The notes below the pieces were generated by a model. The model saw nothing but the letters and a program-made list of their open reading frames with translations, was not told the origin of the DNA and did no database searches. Shown here one piece after another: positions 11,600 to 22,420 of a stretch of DNA of 64,000 nucleotides. Each line of letters begins with the position of its first letter. The stretch's first letter is position 1. The stretch spans positions 498,324 through 562,323 of the forward strand of contig JAJEKV010000166.1 of NCBI GenBank assembly GCA_021234155.1. Direction: 5' to 3'. Source of the stretch: Isoetes taiwanensis. Taxonomy: Eukaryota; Streptophyta; Lycopodiopsida; Isoetales; Isoetaceae. Position numbers and translations under genes: made by a program.

Positions 11600-13484
11600 A
11601 TTTTCATCCTACCAATTTTCATTCTTCTAAGGCCGTCGGCCGTCGGATTTAGATCTTGAAATCCAATCAAATCCTTGCCCTCCGATTTAGGGCTTGATAC
11701 AACACATCAAAACATTATAATATAGGAGGATGAGACCATGCTTTAGTTGAGTGTAAAACCATGCATTGCAATGGAATGAAGCAACATGCATCCGATTGTG
11801 GGTGCATCCAAACTTAATTGTAGAAGTTGGACTTTTCCTTTAATATTCCCATTCCTATGGTTCCTAAAAAACATTACACAAATTCCATGAATCTTGCACC
11901 CAACAAAGCATAATTGGGATGTATAGCTATATGAGCAACATAGGGTGTTTATCACAACTTAAAATCTAGGAACTCTGTACCATGGGCGCCTTTTATATCA
12001 GTGGAAATGTATATCTATAAGACCATGTACCTACTCTTCTCAACCTACGGTGTTATGTATCACAACTTAAAAACTAGAGAATTTTGCACCAAAACAAAGG
12101 ACATTTAGGTGCCTCTTTTATCAACGGGGTTGTATGTCTATAGGACCATGTGCCTAATGTCCCATATAGTCAGTATGTCAATGAGCCTAAAATTATGGTA
12201 TGCTTAAAATGTAAGGGAATAATTGGCCAAGGAATATATTTTCTCAATATTGCCACCAACTATAACTTTAGACAATATAGAAGTTGGGTATCATTTTTAT
12301 CCCACTGTATATTTTGGTCGTGACACAAGGCCTACTCTAATATAAGATATTGGGGCTTCCATTCCGCTTAACCGGTTCGTAGCAGGTAATATTTTAGGGC
12401 TTAATCGGTTCAGAGCAGTAGATATTTAGGGTTTCGTTAGGGTTTGCGGCCGCCCTCTCTTGCGACCACAAACCACCTGTTACTGCCAAAATGATTTCAA
12501 ATGAACCAGGTCTGTTGGAGCTCGCTGGATCTGCTTCCGTGTTTGCAGAGCTCGCCGATTTATTTTTTCATGCTTCCATATTTGTAGCTCGCATGATTTA
12601 CCCTGTACATTTGTTAGATTCATATCTTCATCTATAGCCCTTACCATACGAGGTGCCAGACCTACATCAGAAGAAAATGATCTTCACATATTATAGGGGA
12701 ACTGCAATTTCTCTGCCATTTGTACACATGGAAGACCCGCTCCTGGCTATCGCCAGTCGTAGGGCCCCTTCCGATGTGTCAGAATGGCACCCAAACTGCA
12801 GTCTACTGGTCTAATCACATTGGGTTTCTACACTCTTGCACTAGCATATTACATTTTAGGAATGCTTGAGTGACGTCCATACTTACGCCTCGGGTAAACC
12901 TACATAATAATGACCACATTGTGTTTCTTGTATTTGATTTCATGCTACTATTTTTGGTCTATGAGGATGATAAAAATCAATTTCGATTTATGTTTTTTGA
13001 AATTTCCTGTCTATCCAAACTAGTTGTCATTAAGCAATCTTAGTTCTTTATCCAATACGTTAAGGTGATTAAACTAATAGGACTATGTGTTTAAGTGCTT
13101 GTTGTACGAGTTTACATTCATAGACTATAATTTGGGCAATAAAAATTTTAGCATTGGTCTGTGACAATGTAATTACCATGGGGTGGGATTAATAAGTCAT
13201 ACTAGTTTCAATAAACCACTGTTGCATGCATAAAAACCACAAACAATTTTAATAAACCACTATATCACTAACCATCAGCAATAAAACTATATCATAAACT
13301 ATCATAGGCGTTGAAAAACCACTACAGTATGTGGTTTTCTTTTATCAAGTAAATTCATGCATAAAAAACCACATATATCATGGTTTTTAGATGATATGAT
13401 ACTAGTTAAAGATAATAGTTCTTTTTTGGGCTCCTTGTGTCTTGATGCGACCTGGTCTGCCCCTCCATGAGCTACTCAGTGCGC
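11600..13484. other. Noncoding DNA with short repeats
   Basis: No gene is supported. A duplicated unit of about 32 bases (gcttaaccggttcgtagcag and a diverged copy) lies near 12365-12430 and is followed by two TTAGGGTTT motifs, which resemble telo-boxes. The stretch 13200-13400 is AT-rich with repeated 'aaccac' phrases. I see nothing else in it. Confidence 0.5.
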
Positions 13485-16400
13485 CGTCAGTTCGATCCCT
13501 TGGCCCTACCTCCAGGAGGTTTTGGATCTGCGGACTCACCTCTGCCCCCGGGCGCCTACGGCGCGGCTTAGGAATTCATGTGTATATGTATATTTGTATG
13601 TGTTTGCCAGTTTTGTTGCACACCGGCGCGGAGATCCTCTCTTCCTAGCTGCTTGCTACTTTCCCTATGCAGAGAGTCCCTTCTACCACAGCCACCCAGA
13701 GGTGGACAGGATGGACCCGTATGTCGATCTATATGATGACATACAACAAAGACAAGCAGATGGGCGAGTCATGCTCCTTGAGACTTCAATGCGGACGGGG
13801 TGGAACGAGGCCATGCGCCCCGGACCCCTCGCGGATGACGGCTTCGTAGCTTTTGCGTCCAGAGGCGCCTTTGCACACGGCTTTTCGATGATGACCGGTC
13901 GGTCACACGCTTTGGCGGACAATTGCCCCGATGTGCGGTATCTTTGACACGCTCATATGCAATGGCCTACCACAATGGCCCTCTTCCTTCCGTACACTTG
14001 CAAAGTGGGACAATCACGACGGCGGAACTAGTGTCGTGGATTATGTCATAGTGGTCGCCACAGATGTACACCTTGTCGGCCATTTTCACGTGGCACGCGG
14101 ATAGTTCGGAATGAGGAGGCCGACCTCACCTCCCACTCTATGTGAAGCGGGCTCGCCGGCCGCTTCACGACCCCAAGAGCAGCAGCACCTTGCCGAGGCC
14201 TCGGTTTGCTTTGGATTATGAGCGCGGAGGGTTACGCCGACATGCTCACGAAGCCCTCCCGACATTCTCAAGGCCCACATCTTTGGAGCGAGAAACCCAG
14301 ACACCGGTTGAGCTCCCGGAATCAGGCGCAGTGGGTGCTTTGAGACCTCCCCATGCCGTAGATCGAGGCCGCAACCTTCCCGCTGCAATGCATGGTTTGA
14401 TGCCGAAAGTGTAAGGGAATGCAAACGACACTGGCCTCATCGCGGATCGTGACACGCTGAGCTGCGGGCCACCGCCAGCCATTACCGCCTTCCTCAAGGA
14501 ACAAAGGCAAGGTACCGCAAGGCACCAAGGAGAAATGTTCGGGCCTACTAGATGCCCACCCGAGAACTTTTTCGGCGCTGTGGTACGCCAAAGCCGCCAC
14601 GTTTTTACGGGGAAACATCACGGGCGGTGTAATGGGAGCGCATTGCAATAGCTTTATGATCCCCCGAACACGGACGGATGTGCCCCCGCGAACATGGCCC
14701 ACCGGGTGATCACGTAAGAAGATGTCGAAGAGGGTCATAGCCGGGTTAATGGGAAAGCAGCCAGACTTAGGCGGCGCCGGCAGGAGTTGCTCAAGTGGGC
14801 GTAACGTACTCATGGTGCCCGGGCCCTTCTTTCGACCGTGTTCAACAGTTTTGCGAAGAGGGTTTTCGGTCATGGACCACAAGCGGGGTTGTTCCGATCT
14901 ACAAGGCGGGGGACCCACACCGCCCGTCGACAAATTACCAAACCATCATGGTCATTTCGGTGTTTGCCAAGCCGTGGCGGGCATTCTCGAACGGCGGGTA
15001 AACGGATGGGGCAGAGGCGATGGAAGTCAAGGCACTCACCAGGCGGGGCTTCGACCCCGACATTCGACCATTGATCACATCTTCACACTCGGGGCCTCGG
15101 TCAAGGACAAGTAGGGAACCGTCGGGGAGGACATCGTTTGTTTTGTGGACTTTGCAAAAGCTTTTCGACAATGCACACCCGGGAAAAGTTGTGGGCGGAT
15201 TGCACCATCACGGGGCTCCCTATGGATTTGCGAACGCAAAGGTACGAGACATGCAAAGGCACTGCGGGCCGCATGCAACCAGGAAGAAGCGGTCATTTCG
15301 CGGCAAAGCATTGGAGTTAGGCAAGGTTGTCCTCTCTCACCCACACTCTTTGGACTTTACATTGACCGGTTGGAAGCCCGCTTGGCGGCAATGGGGGGCG
15401 GTATATAGCTCTTGCACCGAGGTCATCCGCAGTGACTCATCTATGCGGATGATGTGGACCTCTTGGCCCATACACCGAGAGGGTATGCGGGCACACCTAG
15501 ATACCCTGGACACATTACGCCAGGCGACGGACATGCATGTCAACTGGCCAAGACTAAGGTGGTCCTCATATCCTCCTCCGCCATCCAAAGCACCTCAGGC
15601 ACACTTATCGAGGCGGATGGTAGAGGTCACACTCAATAACAACGGGGGTGGAATTTCCGTCCTCAATGTATTGGGATGCATCCATTCGCCGAAAGTGACC
15701 GAGGTTGGAAGGCGTTGTATACAATGCAAAACAATAGTCACGAGGCGTAGTCAGTATGGTGGGGGCCACCGATCGCATTTGTTCCGAACGGGTGGAGCCA
15801 GTTCTTCCATATGGGGTCGAGGTGTGGGGCCCAAGATGGTGTCGTCGGCGACTTGGAACGACTTAGAGCAGTCCGAAGGCATTTTTTTGACGGGCACGGG
15901 GTCAAGCCCCGGGCCCATATCAGATCTTGTTGCGTAAGACGTGATTCATGCCCCGCAAAGATGCGGCCCTCGATAGACACATTGTTTATTTCGTAAGGTG
16001 GTAATAAAGATGGGCTTACACTTTCGGCCCCGCGACTTGGTTTACGCCGCGGGCGATGAGCCCGCAACGACTGGGGAGGCTTGTTGGAAGGACAAGAGAG
16101 CCAGTGGTACGGGCGCCACTGAACGTAGATGCACATAGGTGGGTGCACACAGGACGACGCCACCGATAGGCCGAGGGGGGTACTTGTACTCTTGTTTCTC
16201 GGGAAGCAGGGACCACCATGCTCGAACAGTAAAGATGGTACACTACAAACAAAGACATAAACCCCACCCCTGGTTCGGGCCCACAGCTCTACCCGCGTTC
16301 TCGTTGCCCATGAAGAAGCGCAGATCATCGCTACCCATTCGAATGGGGGCCCACCACCTTCGGGCTTGAGACAAGGCCTGGGTTGGAGAGCCGCCACAGA

Positions 16401-16812
16401 TGTGCTTTGTCGGTGTTCCTCCGCCGGGGTTGTTGAGGATGAAAGCTATGCCTTCCAGAGCTGTCCAACCTATAGTCAGATTCGGGCTCGCTACGCTCTC
16501 TTGGTGCTACCTCGGTTCCGCCTCAAGACGAAGCTACTCAAGACGCGGCCCGGATCCTTGGCTCCTACCTCCGTGAGGTTTTGGATCAAGCGGACTCACC
16601 TTCGCCCGAAGCGCCCACCGAGGTGCCGGGAATTCATGTGTATATGTATATTTGTATAGTCATGCCAAAGAAGGCTTGTTGTCGCGGACGCTTTTTCCCC
16701 CGGGGAGGGGGTTTAACCGGGTAGCAACGCTTGCCGCACTGTAATTTGGGTCCCATAGGCCGATTGGCCTCCGCAGACGATAAAAGAACCTTCCTTCCTT
16801 CCTTCCTTTTGT
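13485..16812 (+). mobile_element. LINE copy B, rearranged, with (CCTT)n tail
   Basis: From about 13620 this aligns with copy A from its endonuclease region onward and continues to a complete 3' end. The first 120 bases (13485-13605) instead match the element's own 3' terminal region at 16545-16655 (shared phrases include gaggttttggatc and gaattcatgtgtatatgta). A piece of 3' end is therefore joined directly upstream of a piece of the endonuclease region. The 3' untranslated part contains the phrase ggtcccataggccgattgg (16749-16767), ends in gataaaaga and then has a CCTT microsatellite tail at about 16788-16808. Confidence 0.85.
13625..16525 (+). pseudogene. LINE endonuclease-reverse transcriptase remnant (copy B)
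   Basis: The endonuclease part is heavily deleted: the GDFN region seen in copy A is broken near 13770-13795 by a lost base. RT blocks are better kept, with FVDFAKAF-like sequence near 15139-15165, GVRQGCPLSPTLFGLYIDR at about 15315-15370 and a YADD box at 15442-15453, followed by NWP-K-KVVLIS further on. The C-terminal zinc-binding segment (CRCS...VEDESYAF...C) falls at about 16400-16470. Single-base and short deletions put these blocks in different frames, so no protein can be made. Confidence 0.85.
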
Positions 16813-17559
16813 TTTACATATTTCAAGTCACATATAAAAGAACAAAGCGAAATGCAATGTCTATGTGATTTAGCAAGTCAAAAAAAAATTTAAGAAAAAG
16901 CAAAAGTCCCTAGAAAACAACCGTAGGTTGACGTGATTTTGGAGTTGAGATAATCCCAATTTAATTGGATGATGGTTAAGATTATATCGAGATGACTAGT
17001 TGAGAATAGCTCTCAATGTAATAGGCGGTGACTCTTCATCCTAATAGATATGACCGTTGGGTAGAGTTGTGACTCTTAGCATGGTTTGGCAACATGGCAG
17101 TCCACCTCATCTGTATACGCCACATCAACTATATTATATTCATCTATATGATCGCCTATTCTTAACACTCCCCTTTGATCTATAAATCAATGAGTTTAAT
17201 TTGAACTTCCTTAAGTAATCTTCTACTTCTCAACCTTGAACACATCTAGATGGCTTTGTATCTTCTAATGATGTATCCCATTAACATAAGAAGTGAGGAT
17301 GCCTAGATAATTGGCCTTCCATTTTATCTAAGCATTTGAACTGCTAAGATCAATTATACTAGGGCCTCACACACTAGGACTATTAAGGCATATATGATAC
17401 CATTTTTTCCTTACATATGGTACTTATAACATACTCCGGATGTCCACGAGTATGTCTCTTCGCCATCAATAGATGTCACTTCCACGTGAATCTCTCATTG
17501 GAAGGGGGCCTGCAACGTTACCTGTGTACCCATCTCTTTATGAAAAGGCGTAGATAATT
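16813..17559. other. Noncoding spacer between LINE copies B and C
   Basis: AT-rich sequence without a supported frame. The stretch 17155-17280 on the minus strand has a faint resemblance to the end of a Copia-type polyprotein, but only over a few residues. I do not call it. Confidence 0.4.
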
Positions 17560-18052
17560 GACACAATCCGCACAGGTGCTCATCGTCTTTGCATTGAGAC
17601 ACGAAGATGGATTGGGGAATCACGGCAGGACAGGCTCTGTAGATGCTCTTAAATGGGAGCCGTTGAAGATGAATGCCACACCCTACCAGGATGTCTGGCA
17701 TATGACCAAATCCAAGCACGCTATTTTGAGTTGGTCAGGGCTGGGCAACTGCTACCCGTGGTACAGAGCGCAGCTTTAGTCCGGATGCTGGGATTATACC
17801 TACAGGAAGTCATGGATCTGCATAATCAACTATGTCCTAGGACACTCACATGACTTGAATCTTTCTTGTTTCGTATGTATACTTGTACAGTTTGTTAGTA
17901 TTCTTATTATTGCCACGCTTTTTCCCTCAAAAACCTTTCGGGACGGGGTTTTTTTAACCTAGGGAGTAATAAGTCTACTATGCTCTCTCTTTTAGGTCCC
18001 ATAGGCCGATTGGTCTTCGTGGATGATAAAAGCCTATTCTATTCTATTCTTA
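17560..18052 (+). mobile_element. LINE copy C, 3' end only, with (TATTC)n tail
   Basis: Only the C-terminal zinc-binding coding end and the 3' untranslated region remain. The coding end is visible around 17610-17740 (DRLCRCS, then VEDECHTL, then IQARYFELV) with a frame break between the parts. The untranslated part shares gacggggttttt and ggtcccataggccgattgg (17995-18013) with copy B, then gatgataaaag, and ends in repeated TATTC (18032-18050). This is a typical 5'-truncated LINE insertion. No clear target-site duplication was found. Confidence 0.8.
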
Positions 18053-19375
18053 AACCTCAAGGATGATCTAGACTTCTCTCATTATGCATGAATGAGCCAT
18101 TATGCTATTGAAAAGTTTTAAAGTTTTGCTTAATGTTCCCTTGTTTAGCTTGTGCAAGAACTGCCACGTCATTTTTTTTTTTTGATGAAGCAACAAAACT
18201 TGATTAGGATTATCTTCATGATTTTTTACAGCAGAACACCATTCCACCTGTGCCCCTTGAGTTCCTGCGACAATTCCTCTATAAAAATTTAAGCTTCTTA
18301 TTTCCTTTGCAGGTCAGGCACCTTCAATATGCACAAATTCTGGGATTGCTTTTCTTTAGGCCGCTTCTCTTGTGGGGTTTACAAAGAGTATCTAAATTTG
18401 CAGCATCTTCTGGGCATGCTATGGATGTGGAAACATGGCCCTTGCTCTTCTAGAGTTCGTCATCGCAATTTCTGAAGCTATCAATTCTTCTATAGCATCC
18501 TCTTCATCAAGATATGTTGATTCTGTTGGTCTTTGATATTTAGAGTCTGCATATCTACAAATATAAGGACATGAAGCTCTTTTTCAGCATTAGTCTTATT
18601 TATGGCAATACATATTTGATGGATAATCATTCCTCACGGCTTCTTGTTTTTTGACACCAATCTCCTTTCATTTTGGGTTTGTATTAATGCCATATTCTTG
18701 GATTTTTCTGAAGCAATCTCTACTACAACATGTTTTGCAACCCAAGTACGATAGCAGATTTCAGGACCAATTTTTGTTCCTCTGGCTCTACTCCAGCATA
18801 TCCATGGCAATTGTTTGCAATGCCTGCTATGCACACATTTGTACAGGACATCTCTTTGTGAGAATAAAGCCCTTTTATAGCTTCCAGTGCCATCATATTC
18901 TTCAAAGAATTTTTTCCATTTTGTCTTGCAAGAGGGTTTTGCCACAGGGCCCGAGGCATTCAAATACCCATATGCAGAAAAGGGGCCAAAAGAGTTTTAT
19001 CAAGCACGAAAAAAATGGCTCATGAGTGAGAATAAATGGTTTTGTGTTTCGTTAGATGGACCATAAGTTTTATGAATGTCTCACACATCTAGAAAAGAGA
19101 GAAGCAGAAAATAACACACATAAGCTTAAGTTGGGGACAAAGAAAGATGGCAAAAGTGAAAAGGTAGCTTCTGTTCTTCAGGATGGCAAGAGAAAAAGGT
19201 AGCTATAGGCACTGCTAAGAATAACAGTCTCTTATGATTTTGGGCTACTATTCAGGATCAAAAAGTACATGTCCTGGCAATGAGTTTGACTTAATCTCTG
19301 CTAGGTTTGTAAAGTAACTTAAATTAATCTTTGTGTCTTTATCAATTGTTCTAGAATATCTTCTGCTTTCTTGAA
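18053..19375. other. Noncoding DNA; one open minus-strand frame of unknown meaning
   Basis: A 109-codon minus-strand frame (18963-18634) overlaps a second open minus-strand frame (18959-18723) that contains NNCHGYAGVEPEEQK. Neither matches a family I know, and both cannot be real. They could belong to a decayed exon. A poly(T) run lies at 18171-18182. Nothing else is supported. Confidence 0.3.
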
Positions 19376-19411
19376 TATGGTTAAGGATGTCGAGTTTCAC
19401 CTGCCAGAGTA

Positions 19412-19450
19412 TTCTGGGAAAGGACTCGCGAGAGATACAAAACTGGCCAC
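19412..19450 (-). repeat. B2 repeat (element 3' end)
   Basis: It starts attctgggaaaggactcgcg and goes on agagatacaaaac. It is the terminal copy of B1 and forms the 3' boundary of the minus-strand element. The flanking sequence (ctgccagagt) is the other half of the interrupted target. Confidence 0.75.
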
Positions 19451-19779
19451 CCTAATGAGAAATGGTCGCCACCAACCTCGAATGTGTTGCCTGGAGAACA
19501 AAGGAAAAACGGACGAGAGCGAAGGCGAACATAGAGCACGACCCCAACAATGGTGAAAAATCCCCTAAAGTAACAAAGAGGAGGACGAACAGAAACGCGA
19601 CAGGTCCCCAGCAATTGGCGGAATATAAGAACCTGTAAGACCAAAGAACTCCCAAAAAAAACACCCGTAAACGATTAGAACAACAAAAGAAGCGTAGCCA
19701 TAAAAAGAAGCTGGAACAACAAAGGACCAAAGAGACGAGAAATAAAAATAGGTAGAAAAAGAACATAACAGAAAAAGAT

Positions 19780-19945
19780 AGCATCACCTATAGGGTGGAA
19801 AAAATATCACCCAGCGGGTGGAAAATCACTATATCAAAATATGCGTCACCCTCAAGGTGGAAATAAATAGCATCACCCGCAGGTGGAGAATAACACAGTA
19901 GAATGCGAAGGAAACATGGAAAAAGCCACACCCACAGATGGAGAA
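19780..19945. repeat. Row of short dyads CACC-N-GGTGG in the A2-B2 spacer
   Basis: Five short inverted motifs occur in 160 bases: cacctatagggtgg (about 19785), cacccagcgggtgg (19808), caccctcaaggtgg (19847), cacccgcaggtgg (19874) and cacccacagatgg (19928). Each can fold as a small hairpin with a 3-6-base loop. They lie between the A2 and B2 repeats of the tyrosine-recombinase element. The function is unknown; protein binding or RNA structure in the 3' region are both possible. Confidence 0.6.
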
Positions 19946-20013
19946 CACAAAAGTGCATAAATAAAAATATATATAAATGAAAAAGAAGTAGACGCCAAAG
20001 AGGGCGGGAAGGG

Positions 20014-20140
20014 GGAAGCTACGAGAACTAAGAATGCTGGCCGGTGAGAAGAAGACCGATAACCGCTTTAAAACGACAATGGTTTATATATGCTTGTCCT
20101 TTCCTTAATGGCGATCCGGATGGCTCGGATCGATGGGATT
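20014..20140 (-). repeat. A2 direct repeat (internal)
   Basis: Internal copy of A1, in the same orientation. It ends in gggatt and continues without a gap into cgggaaaggactcgcgagag, the B1 repeat. The direct B1/A2 contact is what a circular intermediate's junction would look like. Confidence 0.8.
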
Positions 20141-20180
20141 CGGGAAAGGACTCGCGAGAGACACAAAAACCGCCGACTAC
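20138..20180 (-). repeat. B1 repeat (internal)
   Basis: It starts attcgggaaaggactcgcga and goes on gagacacaaaa. The same sequence occurs at 19412-19450 with few changes. It overlaps A2 by the shared bases ATT. Confidence 0.75.
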
Positions 20181-20196
20181 CAAAGGACTTCCTCTA

Positions 20197-20400
20197 CTAT
20201 GTTTTCTCCCCACCGCTAAACCTCCAAGTGTTGAGTTGGATCGCTGGGCACATAGCAGAGTGAGAAGAAGAAGAGCGCCACCGCCGTGGAGCATGCGCCG
20301 CGATCATGTGGAACTCCGCGAAGTAAAGAAAACCGGCTCCTCCGCCGACGAAATAATGAGTACCATATTGGGATGGATTTAACTGGACAGCCGAAGACAC
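20197..20400 (-). pseudogene. Tyrosine recombinase C-terminus remnant
   Basis: The minus-strand frame reads NPSQYGTHYFVGGGAGFLYF, then HMIAAHAPRRWRSSSSHSAM. This resembles the second conserved box of tyrosine recombinases in DIRS-type elements, where a His-x-x-Arg motif (usually HSFRRGGAT) is followed by Gly-Arg-Trp and the nucleophilic Tyr. Here the Arg of HxxR is Val and the Tyr position appears as Ser or His, so catalysis would be lost. It lies at the 3' end of the element's coding region, just before B1, as expected. Recognition rests on motif pattern and position; the N-terminal box was not found. Confidence 0.5.
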
Positions 20401-21194
20401 TCCCCCACCACCCCCGAAAGTAGTTGGATAAGATAAAGGACGAAAGAAGAAGGCGAGGAACGAAAAAGAGGTCACGGAGGGAGGATCGAGGAGAGGATAA
20501 GAACCGGGTAGAAATCAAAGGTGAAGGATAGTGACAGTAAGGTGCAAACAAAGGCAAGCTGAAGCTAAAGAAATGGTATGACCCCGAGCAAGTTGGTCGC
20601 GCTTTGGAGTGATGAATAAGAACATCAACATGCAATAAGGAAAAGAAAGATCACCAATTGAGAGCAAGGGCCTCCGAGACGAAAAAAAGCGGCAAAGGAA
20701 AGCACTGATAGCCAAATGCGAGCCAAAGAGGGAAAAGAAGCGGTGGATATGGCGGAAGAACAATCGAAATTAACATGTCGAGGCAAGAGAGGAAGAAAGG
20801 GGGGGGGGGAAGCCTCAAAAAAAAGTAGACCTGATCGTCAAAGAGGGTAAAGGTAAAATGGCGGAGAGGAAGGTTGAAGATTTGATGGAAAAAGATATGG
20901 CAATGAGGGGCTAAGAAATGGAGGAAGGGGACATCCGAGGATGATGAAGCGAAGCGAAAAAAGGCCCGAACAACAAAAAGGTGAGGTCGGGAAGAGAAGG
21001 GACAAGATGGGAATGACACCAAATAACAAAATCCGGAACATCGTAAGCGAAAGGAAGAGGAGGGCTGGGAGGAAAAAAAAACTAAAAAGTAAAGTAAAAA
21101 AAAAAAAAACAAAGGGAACCTCCTGGGGGATGAGCAAGCGAGAGGCAGCTGCCATAACAACATAAAACCATGTTAACTTTATTCAAATTGACAA

Positions 21195-21685
21195 CTAAAA
21201 ACATAAAGAGCTACATGATCGACACCCCAAGCAAAAAGTTGCCGATAGATGGGGCAATAAAGCTAATGAAAATGCATCAAAAAACAGAAATTCTTTAATA
21301 AAAGATGCCCATGTCGATCCTGTCCAGAGTAAAGGCCACCAGGGTGCGGAAGGCCAATGAAGAACCACCAGTGTGATACGAGCATGACACGCGGCTGCAT
21401 GGTATAAAACGCGAGGAACTAAAGAGGGCGGAGGAAAACAAAAATTACTAAAGAGGCGCCAATCATGGGTCCCTGGGCCCACGAAAGAGCATAACCAAAA
21501 CGGATCCAAGATAACACAAGAGGGTGCGCAGAAATAGAATGCCAAAAAGGTAAAGAAGCAAAGAGACGCCCACACGCGGGCAAAGTCGCATAGTAAGAAT
21601 CAAGAGCCACCGGATCAAAGGGAAGATGGGGCAAAGCAGAGGTAAAAAGTTGGCAATCTGCAAAAAACGACTCGTCAGAAAACAA
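21195..21685 (-). pseudogene. Reverse transcriptase entry region remnant (DIRS-type)
   Basis: The minus-strand frame contains ACGRLFASLPFWHSISAHPL, then VLSWIRFGYALSW, and after a frame change VLHWPSAPWWP. In DIRS-type polyproteins a GRL...W...I...P.VL..I..GY segment precedes the RT palm, followed by a stretch ending in a conserved P..VVNPL-type motif. The palm motifs themselves (LDLR, YxDD) are not seen. Downstream sequence to 20400 is pyrimidine-rich on the coding strand and uninformative, which suggests internal deletion and decay. It is a weak but positionally consistent identification. Confidence 0.4.
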
Positions 21686-21745
21686 AATGCTTTATTAATG
21701 ATCAAAAGGAAAATACAACACGTATTTCAAAACAAAAAAGACGGC

Positions 21746-22420
21746 TCAAGAAGACCAAGGCCGAGGCAACACAGGGGGAGGAAGGGCCGAATGTTGAGGT
21801 GGCGGTGGAACGGCCATTAAAGGAGCAGGATTGAGGGGTACAACCTGAGAAAAATAAGGGGAGGAAAAAGGAGGAACAACATTATGGGAGAATTGACGAC
21901 GAAAACAATTGTCCGCAGTGTGGCGAAACCGACCGCAAAAAGTACAACGGAGGGTAGAGGAATTGGCAGAAGAAGCAGCAGAAGAAGAAAAAGAAGCTGA
22001 GGAGGGGTATGGCGAAGGTCGAGTAGAAGAGAGACGCCTCTCCTGGGCGAATTTCTTAGCTTGATGCAGGCGTTTGGACTCTTCCGAAGAGAAGGTCAAA
22101 CTAGGGGACTCGCTAAAGTGCAAAGCAACATCATAGCCATGTTGATCAGCAATAAGAACAAATTTCATCTCCTGATCCGCCAAACGCCTACCTTCCTCCA
22201 CCATCAGAAAGCACATCATCCGGAATGGCAACCCCTAACATAGCAAGACGCCCATGGATCCAGCCTGAATCGAAGTGTCCATAGCGCACGCGAAACTGTA
22301 ATAATGCCGCATGGAGTCGCTGGGCGTGCAAAGGAAGGAGTAGGGCGAGCGGCGCCCGCCTTCAATGTCTTGCCGGAGATGTCTCCAATTGAGTCTCGAA
22401 CCTAACAACCGGGCCATCAA
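21746..22420 (-). pseudogene. Gag-like protein with CCHC zinc knuckle
   Basis: Two minus-strand frames (22420-22235 and 22231-21746) read as one protein with a break near 22233. The first part contains MARLLGSRLNWRHLRQDIEG, the second VEEGRRLADQEMKFVLIADQ. A CCHC zinc knuckle, CTFCGRFRHTADNC, lies at about 21905-21946, preceded by a Ser-rich linker and followed by a Pro-rich tail. This is the usual gag layout of retroelements, in which the knuckle binds the RNA. It is the clearest coding unit of the 19.4-25.7 kb element. Confidence 0.65.

Noticed and set aside
17155-17280. End of a Copia polyprotein on the minus strand
   Set aside because: The resemblance is limited to a handful of residues with no LTR or polypurine tract visible.
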